Counted from the stretch's first letter, positions 23,430 through 35,811 are shown. The stretch is DNA of 64,000 bases from Rana temporaria (GCF_905171775.1 NC_053497.1:36273781-36337780); one strand, 5' to 3'. Program-made: numbers and translations. Notes: a model not told the origin generated them from the sequence alone.

Positions 23430-23846
23430 ATGCCGCGTACACACGATCGGAATTTCCAACAAGAAAAGTTTGATGTGAGCTTTTGGTCGGAAATTCCGAC
23501 CGTGTGTAGGCACCATCTGCCCTTTTCTGTCAGAATTTCCGACAGCAAAAATTTGAGAGCTGGATCTCAAATTTTCCGACGGGAAAAGTTCTTGTCGGAA
23601 ATTCCAATCGTCTGTATGCAATTAAAAAAAAACACGCCTGCTCTGAATCAATTCGACGCATGCTCGGAATCATTGAACTTCATTTTTCTCAGCTCGTTGT
23701 AGTGTTGTACATCACCGCGTTCTTGACGGTTGGAATTTCAGAAAACATTTGTGTGACCGTGTGTATGCAACACAAGTTTGAGCCAAATTCCGTCAGAAAA
23801 AAATCCACGGTTTTCCACAGAATTTCCAATCGTGTGTACACGGCAT
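23430..23846. mobile_element. Palindromic element with gtgtgtacacggc ends
   Basis: Left atgccgcgtacacacgatcg and right cgtgtgtacacggcat are inverted; the arms continue with aatttccaac and multiple aaatttccgac motifs. TA on both sides could be the target duplication. Non-coding. Confidence 0.7.
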
Positions 23847-23881
23847 TACAGGTGATTTTTTTTTTTTTACTATACTCTTAA

Positions 23882-24884
23882 CCACTTCATTACTGGGCAC
23901 TTAAACCCCCTTCGTGCCATGACCAATTTTCAGCTTTCAGCGCTGACACATTTTGAATGACAATTGCGCGGTCATACAACACTGTACCCAAATTATAGTT
24001 TTATCATTTTTTTCCCACAAATAGAGCTTTCTTTTGGTGGTATTTGATCACCTCTGCAATTTTTATTTTTATTTTTATATTTTTTCTATAAACATAAAAA
24101 AAACAGAACATTTTGAAAAAAAAACACAATATTTTTTACTTTTTGTTATAATAATATCCCAATTTAAAAAAAATAAAATAAAAATTTCCCTCGGTTTAGG
24201 CCGATACGTATTCTTCTACATATTTTTGTTAAAAAAAAATCGCAATAAGCGTATATTGATTGGTTTGCGGAAAAGTTATAGCTGCTACAAAATAGGGGAT
24301 AGATTTATGATTTTTTTTTTTTTACTAGTAATGGGGGCGTCTGCAATTTTTTTGTCAGGCCTGCAATATTGCGGCGGACGTATCGGACACTTTTGACACA
24401 ATTTTGGGACCATTCACATTATACAGCGATCAGTGCTATAAAAATGCACTAATTACTGTATAAATGTGACTGGCAGTGAAGGGGTTAACACTAGGGGGTG
24501 AGGAAGGGGTTAAATGTATTCCCTGGGTGTGTTCTAACTGTGTGGGGGGAGGGGACTGACTGGGAGAGGTGACCGATGCTGTGTCCCTATGTAAAGGGAC
24601 ACAGATCGGTCTCCTCTCTCCCTGACAGGACGTGGAGCTCTGTGTTTACACACAGAGCTCCACGTCCCTGCTGTCACCGACAATCGCCGGTGTCTGGCGG
24701 ACATCACGGCCGCCAGGCACACGCATCGGCTCCCGAGCGATGCGCCGGGCACGTTGTTTCCCCGCTGCGCGCCCCCAGCGGCGCGCACGGGGAATGACAA
24801 ACAATAGGACGTCCAAAGACGTCCACTTGGCACTTGAGAGCCGCGCTGTGGACGTCTTTCGTCCATAGCGCGGATCCCAAGTGG
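23882..24884. mobile_element. TTAA-site (piggyBac-like) element without a minisatellite
   Basis: TTAA at 23878-23881 and 24885-24888. The ends are ccacttcattactgggcac and, reverse complemented, ccacttgggatccgcg. It contains perfect hairpins (for example ggacgtggagctctgtgttt paired at 24629-24668). Same family as 2224-3200, but no tandem array is present. Confidence 0.82.
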
Positions 24885-24903
24885 TTAATGAAATAAATGA
24901 CTC

Positions 24904-25368
24904 TGGGTGGATTTACTAAAGGCAAATAGACTGTGCACTCTACAAATGCAGTTACTACAGAGATTAGTAAATGAGGAAAAGCTCCGTTGACCTCCATCGT
25001 CCAATCATGTGCAAGCCAAAATCCTTGCACATGATTAAAGTAAATAAAAGCTGATCATTTTAAATCACCCCTGCCAGAGTTAGGCGGTTTGTATTATCCA
25101 TGTAAACTGATACATTTTGCTGGAGTGCTTGTGCTTTTGAAAAACAACAGACTTGTTGGATCACCAAATGAAAATAGAAGAAAGAAAGCCTAAAAAGGGT
25201 ACGATTGCAGCCATCACATCTAAGAATTGGTAAGCTGCAATATAATAAATGTACACTTTTGGGTTTAATACTGCTTGAAGCTTCATCTCATTTACAAAGC
25301 TCTGGAGAAAGTGCACAACTACACTTGCAAAGTGCACAGTCTATTTGCCTTTAGTAAATCCACCCCAT
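24904..25368. mobile_element. Foldback element, ggtggatttactaaaggcaa ends
   Basis: Left tgggtggatttactaaaggc and right gcctttagtaaatccacccc are inverted over about 33 bases, including aatagactgtgcac. No clear target duplication. A shorter relative (tttatttactaaagttggag) lies near 41616-41772. Confidence 0.7.
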
Positions 25369-25976
25369 TATGTAATGCAAGATCCTAAAAGAAAAACATG
25401 TTTTTTTTCTGGGAACTTTAAAAAGAATACACTATGATGAGCAGTATCTGGGTGTGGGCAGATAACAAGGCTTCATTGCTGAAGTGTGATCTGTGTGTCC
25501 AGAGGACGAAAACTTGATTTTCCACATTACAATGACAGCAGTAAAACCACAAGATTAGACATTATTAATAAAATGCATGACTGGCTCCAAAGCTCTGTCT
25601 CCACACTTGAGATTTTAATATGGAAATTGCTTAGCTGGATGACTCTGGCTGCAAACAGTAAAGAGCGGCCTACAATATAAAGGAAATCATTTGTTATGGT
25701 AGGGTGACCGTGCGTTCCGCAAGTCTTTTTTTCCTGGTCCCTTTCTTCGCAGTCATGCGTCATTCAACAGTATGTGGAAAATGATCACCTAAAAGGGAAA
25801 AAACATTATAAGGCTAGGAATTCATCTCTTAGGCCTGATTCGCACTTGTGCAGGTTGCAGTTTGCATTTTGCGTTTTTCAATACTGTATTTGCCGGCGTA
25901 TAAGACGACTCCCTAATTTTACAGCTAAAATCTTGGTTTTGGGATATACTCGCCGTATAAGACGTCCCCCTTGCCT
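25369..25976. other. Unassigned sequence with an element fragment
   Basis: Mostly unrecognised. TTA followed by ggcctgattcgcacttgtgc at 25829-25851 looks like the left end of a TTA-flanked Harbinger-like element. Next come gtatttgccggcgtataaga and a second cgccgtataagacgt motif, just before the 20-bp array starts. Confidence 0.4.
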
Positions 25977-28290
25977 CACTGTGCCATTACATGCCTCACT
26001 GTGCGGTGCCATTACATGCCTCACTGTACTGTGCCATTACATGCCTCACTGTACTGTGCCATTACATGCCTCACTGTACTGTGCCATTACATGCCTCACT
26101 GTGCCATTGCATACCTCACTGTGCCATTACATGCCTCGCTGTACTGTGCCATTACATGCCTCACTGTGCCATTGCATACCTCACTGTGCCATTACATGCC
26201 TCACTGTACTGTGCCATTACATGCCTCGCTGTACTGTGCCATTACATGCCTCACTGTGCCATTGCATACCTCACTGTGCCATTACATGCCTCGCTGTACT
26301 GTGCCATTACATGCCTCACTGTGCCATTGCATACCTCACTGTGCCATTACATGCCTCACTGTACTGTGCCATTACATCCCTCACTGTGCCATTACATGCC
26401 TCACTGTGCCATTACATGCCTCACTGTGCCATTACATGCCTCACTGTGCCATTGCATACCTCACTGTGCCATTGCATACCTCACTGTGCCATTGCATACC
26501 TCACTGTGCCATTGCATACCTCACTGTGCCATTGCATACCTCACTGTGCCATTGCATACTTAACTGTGCCATTGCATGCCTCACTGTGCCATTACATGCC
26601 TCACTGTGCCATTGCATGCCTTACTGTGCCATTGCATGCCTCACTGTGCCATTGCATACCTCACTGTGCCATTGCATCCCTCACTGTGCCATTGCATCCC
26701 TCACTGTGCCATTGCATCCCTCACTGTGCCATTGCATGCCTCACTGTGCCATTGCATCCCTCACTGTACTGTGCCATTACATGCCTCACTGTGCCATTGC
26801 ATGCCTCACTGTGCCATTGCATGCCTCACTGTACTGTGCCATTACATGCCTCACTGTACTGTGCCATTACATGCCTCACTGTACTGTGCCATTACATGCC
26901 TCGCTGTACTGTGCCATTACATGCCTCACTGTGCCATTGCATACCTCACTGTGCCATTACATGCCTCACTGTACTGTGCCATTACATGCCTCACTGTGCC
27001 ATTGCATACCTCACTGTGCCATTACATGCCTCACTGTACTGTGCCATTACATCCCTCACTGTGCCATTGCATGCCTCACTGTGCCATTGCATACCTCACT
27101 GTGCCATTGCATACCTCACTGTGCCATTGCATGCCTCACTGTGCCATTGCATGCCTCACTGTGCCATTACATGCCTCACTGTGCCATTGCATGCCTCACT
27201 GTGCCATTGCATGCCTCACTGTGCCATTGCATGCCTCACTGTGCCATTGCATACCTCACTGTGCCATTGCATCCCTCACTGTGCCATTGCATCCCTCACT
27301 GTGCCATTACATGCCTCACTGTGCCATTGCATCCCTCACTTTGCCATTACATGCCTCACTGTACTGTGCCATTACATCCCTCACTGTGCCAGTGCATACC
27401 TCACTGTGCCATTACATGCCTCACTGTACTGTGCCATTACATGCCTCACTGTGCCATTGCATACCTCACTGTGCCATTACATGCCTCACTGTACTGTGCC
27501 ATTACATCCCTCACTGTGCCATTGCATGCCTCACTGTGCCATTGCATACCTCACTGTGCCATTGCATACCTCACTGTGCCATTGCATGCCTCACTGTGCC
27601 ATTACATGCCTCATTGTGCCATTGCATCCCTCACTTTGCCATTACATGCCTCACTGTACTGTGCCATTACATCCCTCACTGTGCCATTGCATACCTCACT
27701 GTGCCATTGCATACCTCACTGTGCCATTGCATACCTCACTGTGCCATTGCATACCTCACTGTGCCATTGCATGCCTCACTGTGCCATTGCATGCCTCACT
27801 GTGCCATTACATGCCTCACTGTGCCATTACATGCCTCACTGTGCCATTGCATGCCTCACTGTGACATTGCATGCCTCACTGTGCCATTGCATACCTCACT
27901 GTGCCATTGCATCCCTCACTGTGCCATTACATGCCTCATTGTGCCATTGCATCCCTCACTTTGCCATTACATGCCTCACTGTACTGTGCCATTACATCCC
28001 TCACTGTGCCAGTGCATGCCTCACTGTGCCATTGCATGCCTCACTGTGCCATTGCATGCCTCACTGTGCCATTGCATACCTCACTGTGCCATTGCATACC
28101 TCACTGTGCCATTGCATACCTCACTGTGCCATTGCATCCCTCACTGTGCCATTGCATCCCTCACTGTGCCATTGCATGCCTCACTGTACTGTGCCATTAC
28201 ATCCCTCACTGTGCCATTGCATACCTCACTGTGCCATTGCATACCTCACTGTGCCATTGCATACCTCACTGTGCCATTGCATGCCTCATT
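25977..28290. repeat. 20-bp minisatellite, about 110 copies
   Basis: The unit is gtgccattgcatacctcact, with acatgcc, gcatgcc and gcatccc variants, and a 25-bp form where gtact is added. Rare variants recur in larger blocks: ctttgcc at 27341, 27636 and 27961, and gtgccagtgcat at 27391 and 28011. All three plus frames are open for 578-791 residues because the unit lacks stops; these are not proteins. Confidence 0.92.
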
Positions 28291-28346
28291 GTGCCACAAG
28301 TGCCATGGCTGACCTCTCCTCCATATTGATCCTTTGCTTCAGTTAA

Positions 28347-29262
28347 AAAGCAAGTAAACCCTGATGGGGTTTACTTCCTCTATCTTTCCCTGCAAAGGTA
28401 AAGCATAATGGGTTACTATGCATCGCATAATACTAGCCCATTATGTGACACTTACCTGCTAGAGTCTTCCACACTGGCAGCGAGCATCCATCTTCACCCC
28501 TTTTCTTCCGGGTAGGGTGACCACGTGTCCCGGATTGCCCGGGACAGTCCCGCATTTTGCCGGTCTGTCCCGGGCACCTTCATTCCAGGACAATACAGTG
28601 TCCCGGTATGAAGTTGACACAGCCACCCCCCTCTCCCCTCTATCTGTTACCCCCCAAAAAAGCCACCACATTGCCGCTTTACTCACTGACAGCTCTTGTC
28701 CTGGCCGGGAATGTCTGGAGGAGCACACCCCCCCCCCCTTCTTGTGATTGGAGAAACCATAAATTCCACCTCTTTTGTCTAATCACAGCAGGGCAGTGTA
28801 AAGCCAGCATTGGAACAAGGTAAACGGGTCTCGGCCAGTCAGGACAAGTGCTGTCAATGAGTAAAGTGGCAAAGCGGCTGCTTTCTTTGGGGACGTGATC
28901 AGTTCTTCTGGGTAGAGCCCGCATCCGCTGCCCCAGCTGTGCCGCGATTCATTACAGCACAGGCTGATTTTTGGGAAGGGGGTCCCTGAATGGCCATTTA
29001 GGAATGCGATCACCCTACTTCCGGGGGCCGCGAACTCCGGCTCTCTGACTGTCCGGAGTCACGTGACGTCACTCCTGTGCAAGCGTGCGGGATCCGCCTT
29101 TCACGGCATTACCCCGGCGTGAAACGGCACAGTGTGCCCTTTCAAGACGGCGCATGCGCCATTGAAGTCGTCGCTCTGGGAAATTGCAAATATTGCAAGC
29201 ACCTACAGGTAAGCCTTAATCTAGGCGTAGGTGTAAGTTGTCCCTGGGGGTTTACTTCCTCT
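28347..29262. mobile_element. TTAA-flanked palindromic element, split by a hAT-like insertion
   Basis: TTAA at 28343-28346 and 29263-29266. The ends are aagcaagtaaacccctg-like on the left and gggggtttacttcctct on the right, inverted. The interior is interrupted at 28513-29017. Confidence 0.72.
28513..29017. mobile_element. hAT-like non-autonomous element (tagggtgacc ends)
   Basis: Begins tagggtgaccacgtgtcccg and ends gcgatcaccctа-type (gatcaccct plus a), inverted. The exact 8-bp duplication cttccggg is at 28505-28512 and 29018-29025. Internal repeats of cccgggac and gccaccacattgccgc-like segments are present; no transposase. Confidence 0.85.
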
Positions 29263-29342
29263 TTAAGCTGCAACAAGTATGCAGGGTCAAGATTTCTGAT
29301 TTTTCACTGACTCCTTATTATTTTAAGCTGGTTGACTCTAAG

Positions 29343-29787
29343 CCCTCGTACAGACGAGCGGACATGTCCGATGAAAACGGTCCGCGGACCGTTTTCATCG
29401 GACATGTCTGCTAGCAGATTTTGGTCTGATGGTTGTACAAACCATCAAACCAAAATACCTGCGGACAGACAGCGCGGTGACGTGGCGACGACGTGCGTGA
29501 ACCCAGAAGTTCAATGCTTCTACGCATGCGTCGAATCACTTTGACGCTATGCTCGGGTTCTCGGGCCAGCGGACATGTCCGATGAGTCGTACTGACCGTC
29601 GGACATGTCCGACGGACAGGCTTCCAGCGGACATGTTTCTTAGCATGCTAAGAAACATTTGTCCGCTGGAAACCTGTCCGATCGGCCGGAAAATTGTCCA
29701 GTCGGCCCTACACAAGACCGAACATGTCCGTGGAAACTGGTCCGCGGACCAGTTTCAGCAGACATGTTCGGCCGTGTGTACGAGGCC
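29343..29787. mobile_element. Palindromic element, uninterrupted relative of 18519-23208
   Basis: Left ccctcgtacagacgagcgg and right ggccgtgtgtacgaggcc are inverted, with gcggacatgtccgatgaaaa arms. The centre gtgacgtggcgacgacg corresponds to the target of the family A hAT-like insertion in the other copy (gtgacgtaga|cgacaccgac), giving an empty-site reference. Confidence 0.8.
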
Positions 29788-30644
29788 TCAAAGAATAAAG
29801 TCAGTTGTGTTAGCATTACAGCCAGGCAACTAGCATTTTCAGAAGGAGGTCAGGAATGGCAGCTCCCAATGTTACTCTCCTGACAGGTTTACGTTAATAG
29901 GCCGGTTGATGTAAAACATGGCAAGCACATGGCTTTAGGCCAACAATTCTCACAGCGGCAGTGCTCTGACACTCACACAGGAGATTTTGGCAGGAATGAA
30001 GGCCGCAGCATCATCATCACAGCTAGACATGGCAGCTTACATTCATTCTGATGTGATGCACAGCAAGCTATTTTTTAAGCAGCCATTTTTCACCACAGAA
30101 ACCTATTTTTTGGGGAAATTCTGAGTACGAAGCCCCAAAACACATCCTACATAAAGCAATATGTGCTGCAAACCAGCTGGAAGTTGGGAATGTGACCTAC
30201 AGCACCACATGTGTGCATGAGGAAAGCCTGCATCTGAGGGCCACGAAAAGCTGAACTCACACAGTCTGAGGAAGAACGGTTTGGGGGAAAATGAGGGATC
30301 GGTGGAATTTAAAAACGTACGTCATTCACTGGGTGAGGTTTTGTACATTCCAGACAAGACGTGAACCTGAAGTCCATCCAGTCTACCCATAGAACGCCCC
30401 CACGCTCCTTCCTGCCAGCCATGGAGGGGTTAAAGGATATTCCAGACACCATAGAAGTCTGCCAGAGAGCAATCTAAGGACACGTTATTCTCTGGTCAGG
30501 GTGTGTACCCCATGACTCACCTCTCTGAGCGGACACAGGGAAACAACGAAAAGGGACAGCAAACTGTGCGAAGAGGAAAACAAAGCAGGGAAAGTGAAAT
30601 GCTGAACTGTATACACTATACACAACACATACTGTATACATACA
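29788..30644. other. Unassigned sequence
   Basis: Non-repetitive at the scale visible here; no frame, tandem array or terminal repeats recognised. It could be old intergenic sequence. Confidence 0.45.
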
Positions 30645-31690
30645 ACCTGTATTTTATGAATGGGTCAAACCTTGTATGCTGTGAGTGGTTCATACCTTAT
30701 ATGCTGTGAGTGGTTCATGTCGTAAATGGTTAATATTGCGTGATTGGTTCATACCTTGTGTGTTGTGAATGGTTCATACCTTGTGTGTTGTGATTGGTTC
30801 ATACCTTGTGTGTTGTGATTGGTTCATACCTTGTGTGTTGTGAATGGTTCATACCTTGTGTGTTGTGAATGGTTCATACCTTGTGTGTTGTGATTGGTTC
30901 ATACCTTGTGTGTTGTGATTGGTTCATACCTTGTGTGTTGTGAATGGTTCATACCTTGTGTGTTGTGAATGGTTCATACCTTGTGTGTTGTGAATGGTTC
31001 ATACCTTGTGTGTTGTGATTGGTTCATACCTTGTGTGTTGTGATTGGTTCATACCTTGTGTGTTGTGATTGGTTCATACCTTGTGTGTTGTGAATGGTTC
31101 ATGCCTTGTGTGTTGTGAATGGTTCATGTTTGTATTTTGTGAATGGTCCATACCTTTTTGTGAATTGCTCATGCCTTGCATTTTGTGAGTGGTTCATACC
31201 TTGTATGACATGAGTGGTTCATCTTGTAAATGGTTAATGGTTGTGTTTTGTGAATGGCTCATACCTTGTGTGTTGTGAATGGTTCACGTTTGTATTTTGT
31301 GAATGGCTCATACCTTGTGCGTTGTGAGCAGGGCCGATCCTAGGCAAGGGTGCACAGGGTGCATTGCACCCAGGCGCCTGCAGAGGTGGGGGCGCCGAAG
31401 TGCCAGAGTTCTCCCGTCCCTCCTTGTTTGTGTCCATCCAGAACTAGTGTTCTGAGCATAGGTGTGTGTCCGTCTAAAACTGATGTGTGAGCATAGGGCA
31501 GCCCGTCCAGCCTGGCAGTGCTCAGGGGAGGGGCCGCTCCTCTTCCTGACATGAGAGTTCTAGTTTTCAGTGGCTGCTGAGTGGTTCATGCCTTATATGT
31601 TGTGAATGGGTCATACCTTGTATTTTGTGAATGGGTCATACCTTGTATGCTGTGATTGGTTCATGTTGTAAATGTGTCATACCTTGCAGG
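30645..31690. repeat. 25-bp minisatellite, interrupted
   Basis: The unit is gaatggttcataccttgtgt then gttgt; tgatt at 30791 and 30816 marks one step. Degenerate at both ends. Interrupted at about 31328-31570 by GC-rich sequence starting cagggccgatcctaggcaag (a hAT-like start without a clear other end), and split again by the element at 31687-34841. Confidence 0.85.
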
Positions 31691-31800
31691 GCCGTCTTTA
31701 ATATTGATTGGACCCTGGGCAAAAAAAATTCTTCGGGCCCCCTCATGCAATTTTGCTCTCCACCTGCTCTGAGACATACAATACATATCAGCTAGACTTA

Positions 31801-32198
31801 GGCCCCTTTCACATGTGCGGACCGTATGTCCGCATTTTCATCCATCCGTTGCGGATGAAAACGGGACATACATTGGTCCCTATGTGATTGCGGGTGTCAG
31901 CGGATGACCATTTGCTGACACCCGTAATCACCCGCCTCCGCAAAGCTCTGATTTTTTGGACGGAAAAAAATCCTATTTTTCTTCCGTCTATCGGATCGGG
32001 TGAACACGGACATACGGTCCGTGTTCATCCGATCCCCCCATAGGGGAGAGCGGAGGAAAGACAGGGCGGTCCCTGTACAGTGTGCGGGGACCGCCCTGTC
32101 AGCCGACGGCTCAGTGGGGATTTTACGGAGCGATCCCTGCTGAGCAAAGCGGACACACGGAGGCGGATCATTACTGATCCGCCCGTGTGAAAGGGCCC
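31801..32198. mobile_element. PIF/Harbinger-like palindromic element with TTA duplication
   Basis: TTA at 31798-31800 and 32199-32201. The ends are ggcccctttcacatgtgcgg and, reverse complemented, gggccctttcacacgggcgg. Internal arms (gtccgcattttcatcc, acggacatacggtccgtg) are self-complementary. It lies within the hAT-like element, so it is younger than that insertion or travelled with it. Confidence 0.82.
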
Positions 32199-33119
32199 TT
32201 AAAATCAGTTTACAACCTTTGTGGAAAAAAATAAATAAATTAGTTTACTGTATCAGATCAGGCAGTGATTGCGATTGGTTGCCAGAGGTTACAGCACACA
32301 CTACGGCTCACTGATTAGTTGCTAGAGTTTACAGCACATGATTTCTTCTTGTTGATTGGTTGCTAGAGATTACGGTACAGTAATACTGCAGTAATACTGC
32401 TCACTGATTGGTTGCTAGAGGTTACAGCACATCATCTCTTCACTGCAGAGGGGCATAATATACATATGAATGCCACCTTTATTTACATATGAATGCTGCC
32501 TTTATTTACATATGAATGCCCATATAATTTAGATATGAATGATGGTTATTTACATATAAACACAGGGTCTGCAGGTAAGTCTTCTGTACACAACAATAGG
32601 GCAGAGCTGAGCAGCATTAGAAGCATCACTTCACACCACCGGCAGATCCAGGGGGGGGGGGGGCAACAGGGCAATTCCCCCCCCCCCCCAGGCAATTTTT
32701 TAAACTGCTTTGCGGTGCCTGCAGCTGCCGCTGCCGAGTCTCTCACTCTCTCTCTCTCATCACCAGGGCCAGACTGGCCCAGCCCGGTAGGCTGCCTGTC
32801 CTGAGGCTGCTTTGAGCTGTAGCTGACTGCAGCGTTCCCCCTCTCTCCCGCGTGTATGACACCGCGCATCTCTCGCTGTGTGTGAGAGCTGGGTCTGTGT
32901 TCGGCTGTGCTGCCTGTGCTAGACCTGCTTGTGTGATAGTAGATGGAACACTGATTGAATCAGTGTTTTGTCTATCACACAAGCCCGTCTAGGGGGGACC
33001 TTGCTAGAGCACACTGCCCTGCTGAACACAGACCTACAGCTCCTGTTTGTTCCATGACACACGTCGGGAGAGGAGATACCTGCTGTGTGTGATCGAGGCA
33101 ATGGCATGGTGAGTACCAT

Positions 33120-34130
33120 GCACAGTGGGGCTTCATTCATATACAAAAGTGGGGCTGCATTAATATACAAAGTGGGGCTGCATTAATATACAAAAGTGGG
33201 GCTGCATTAATATACAAAAGTGGGACTGCATTCATAGACAAAAGTGGGACTGCATTCATAGACAAAAGTGGGACTGCATTCATAGACAAAGTGGGATTGC
33301 ATTCATAGACAAAAGTGGGGCTGCATTAATATACAAAAGTGGGGTTGCATTAATATACAAGTGGGGCTGCATGCATATACAAAGTGGTACTGCATTCATA
33401 TACAAAGTGGGGCTGCATTAATATACAAAGTGGGGCTGCATTAATATGCAAAAGTGGGGCTGCATTCATAGACAAAAGTGGGACTGCATTCATAGACAAA
33501 AGTGGGACTGCATTCATAGACAAAAGTGGGACTGCATTCATACACAAAAGCGGGGCTGCATTTATATACAAAAGCGGGGCTGCATTTATATACAAAAGTG
33601 GGACTGCATTCATATACAAAAGTGGAGCTGCATTTATATATACAGCAGGGCTGCATTCATATACAAAAGTAGGACTGCATTAATATACAAAAGTGGGACT
33701 GAATTTATATACAAAAGTGGGACTGCATTTATATACAAAAGTGGGGCTGCATTAACATACAAAAGTGGGGCTGCATTAATATACAAGTGGGGCTGTATTC
33801 ATATACAAAGTGGGGCTGCATTCATATACAAAATGGAGCTGCATTCATATACAAAGTGGGGCTGCATTAATAGACAAAAGTGGGACTGCATTAATAGACA
33901 AAAGTGGGACTGCATTCATAGACAAAAGTGGGACTGCATTCATAGACAAAAGTGGGGCTGCATTCATAGACTAAAGTGGGACTGCATTCATATACAAAAG
34001 TGGGGCTGTATTTATATATACAGTGGGGCTGCATTTATATACAAAAGTGGGACTGCATTAATATACAAAAGTGGGGCTGCGTTCATATATACAGTGGGGC
34101 TGCATTCATATGTACAGTGAGGCTGCAATG
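33120..34130. repeat. 24-bp minisatellite, about 42 copies
   Basis: The unit is ggggctgcattaatatacaa then aagt (33481 to 33505 is one step). The ggctgcatt core also appears in the 24-bp array at 1-480, and the last units here (atgggcactgatgaggctgc) look like a bridge between the two repeat types. Confidence 0.88.
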
Positions 34131-34139
34131 ATGGGCACT

Positions 34140-34480
34140 GATGAGGCTGCATTGATCTCTTGTACCATGTCTCCAGTCTCTGACCATCCCTTGTACCATG
34201 ACCATCCCTTGTACCACGTCTGCAGTCTCTGACCATCTCTTGTACAATGTCTGCAGTCTCTGACCATCTCTTGTACCATGTCTGCAGTCTCTGACCATCT
34301 CTTGTACCATGTCTGCATTCTCTGACCATTCCTTGTACCACGTCTGCAGTCTCTGACCATCTCCTGTATCATGTCTGCATTCTCTGACCATCTCTTGTAC
34401 CACGTCTGCAGTCTCTGACCATCTCTTGTACCACGTCTGCAGTCTCTGACCATCTCGTGTACCATATCTGCAGTCCCTGA
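34140..34480. repeat. 31-bp minisatellite, about 11 copies
   Basis: The unit is tgcagtctctgaccatctct then tgtaccatgtc; 34221 to 34252 is one step. It directly follows the 24-bp array within the same hAT-like element. Confidence 0.85.
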
Positions 34481-34841
34481 CAATCGTCTACAAACTATGG
34501 GATAGATTTATGGCATTTATATTTAAATATTTTTTACTAGTAATGGCGGCGATCATTGATTTCTTAGCGGTACTGCAACATTGCAGCGGACACACCGGAC
34601 ACTTAATTGAGTTCCAGTAAGCAACACCTTATTTTCTGGCAGTGCCCCTCCCGAGACTAGACTCTGGATCCACCCTTGCTTCACACTGAGATATCAGGAC
34701 ACAGCACATGACTAAAACTTCAAGGGACAAGGGAATTTAAACTGGGATAGTTGGCAAGTATGAGGCAGCTGCTTTGGGCCCCACAACAATGACAGGGCCC
34801 AGGGCAGCTTCCCCTTTTGCCCTGCCTTAAAGACGGCCCTG

Positions 34842-35035
34842 ATGCCTTGTATGCTGTAAGTAGTTGTGAATGGGTCAAACCCTGTATTTTGTGAATGGGT
34901 CATACCTTGTATGATGTGAGTGGTTCATGTTGTGAATGGGTCATACCCTGTGCATTGAGTGGTTCATGGTTGTATGTTGTGAATGGCTCTTGCCTTGCAT
35001 TTTGTGAATAGTTCACAGAGTACAAGGCATTCTGT
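34842..35035. repeat. Continuation of the 25-bp minisatellite after the insertion
   Basis: Degenerate units such as tgaatgggtcataccttgta continue the array that stopped at 31686. Confidence 0.75.
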
Positions 35036-35418
35036 GAATGGCCAAGGGGAGAGAATGTGCCAAAAAACAACAGTAGTGTGAACTGCAGCTCTCATACAGG
35101 AAGGGCGCTAGAGTATCCAACATAAACAAAAGTCGCTATTTTAAGAGACACAGCAGCATTCCAGCAAGAGATTACACCTCGGGGTAGGTAACTTTTGTAC
35201 ACACACCTGAAATGTAAAAAAATATACATATGTAGATTTGGAGTTACGTTTTAAGGCTAGGGATATACACTATAATACCGACATATAATCACACACATAG
35301 GTTGAACTTGATTGATTTGTGTCTTTTTTTAACCTCACCTACTATGTAACTATGACCTTAAAGTACTGTAAATACCTAGCTTGTTTCACTGCTTTGCAAG
35401 TCATTTGCTAAGCAAAAG
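35036..35418. other. Unassigned sequence
   Basis: Contains ggttgaacttgattgatttg and caacctcacctactatgtaa-like wording at 35300-35350, which resembles a widely dispersed vertebrate repeat end, but I cannot name the family. No gene seen. Confidence 0.35.
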
Positions 35419-35420
35419 TA

Positions 35421-35806
35421 CAGTGGAACCTCGGATTGCGAGTAACGCGGTTAACAAGCGTTTCGCAATACAAGCAATTTTTTTTTTTTAATCCTGACTC
35501 GGTTTGCGAGTGTTGTCTCGTGTTGTGCATTACCGCACCCATTTGGTCAGAGGTGCGGGGGTGCCGCAGCCGATCGGAGCCATTCGGAAATACTCAGTTC
35601 CCAAGTGTTTCCGAATGCAGCTTAATGGTCTCTGAGTATTTCCGAATCTCTCCGGCACCCCCCCACCTCTGGCCACATGTGGTATTGCATGCCATAGAAG
35701 TCAATGTGGAATAAATTATTTTCATTTCTATTGACTTCTATGGGGAAACTCACTTTGATATGCAAGTGCTTTGGATTACAAGCATTCTCCTGGAACGGAT
35801 TATCCG
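35421..35806. mobile_element. Tc1/mariner-type non-autonomous element, right end missing
   Basis: Starts after TA with cagtggaacctcggattgcg and runs parallel to 6368-6851 (ttgacttctatggggaaac, cattctcctggaacggatta), then stops about 28 bp short of the expected end, where TTAA and another element begin. Confidence 0.75.
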
Positions 35807-35811
35807 CTTAA

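Larger units (their letters stand above)
31687..34841. mobile_element. hAT-like non-autonomous element (3.2 kb) inserted in the 25-bp array
   Basis: Begins cagggccgtctttaa and ends ttaaagacggccctg, an exact 15-bp inverted repeat. The 8-bp duplication is ataccttg (31679-31686) against atgccttg (34842-34849), one mismatch, and both are array sequence. Contents: a TTA-flanked element at 31801-32198, short attggttgctagag repeats near 32275-32425, and two arrays at 33120-34130 and 34140-34480. The long frames inside are array artefacts. Confidence 0.85.

Noticed and set aside
25774..28346. Plus-strand frames of 578-791 residues (CHYMPHCAIAYLTVPLHASL type)
   Set aside because: They are created by the 20-bp array; all three frames stay open and the only unique part is a short upstream stretch without a known domain.
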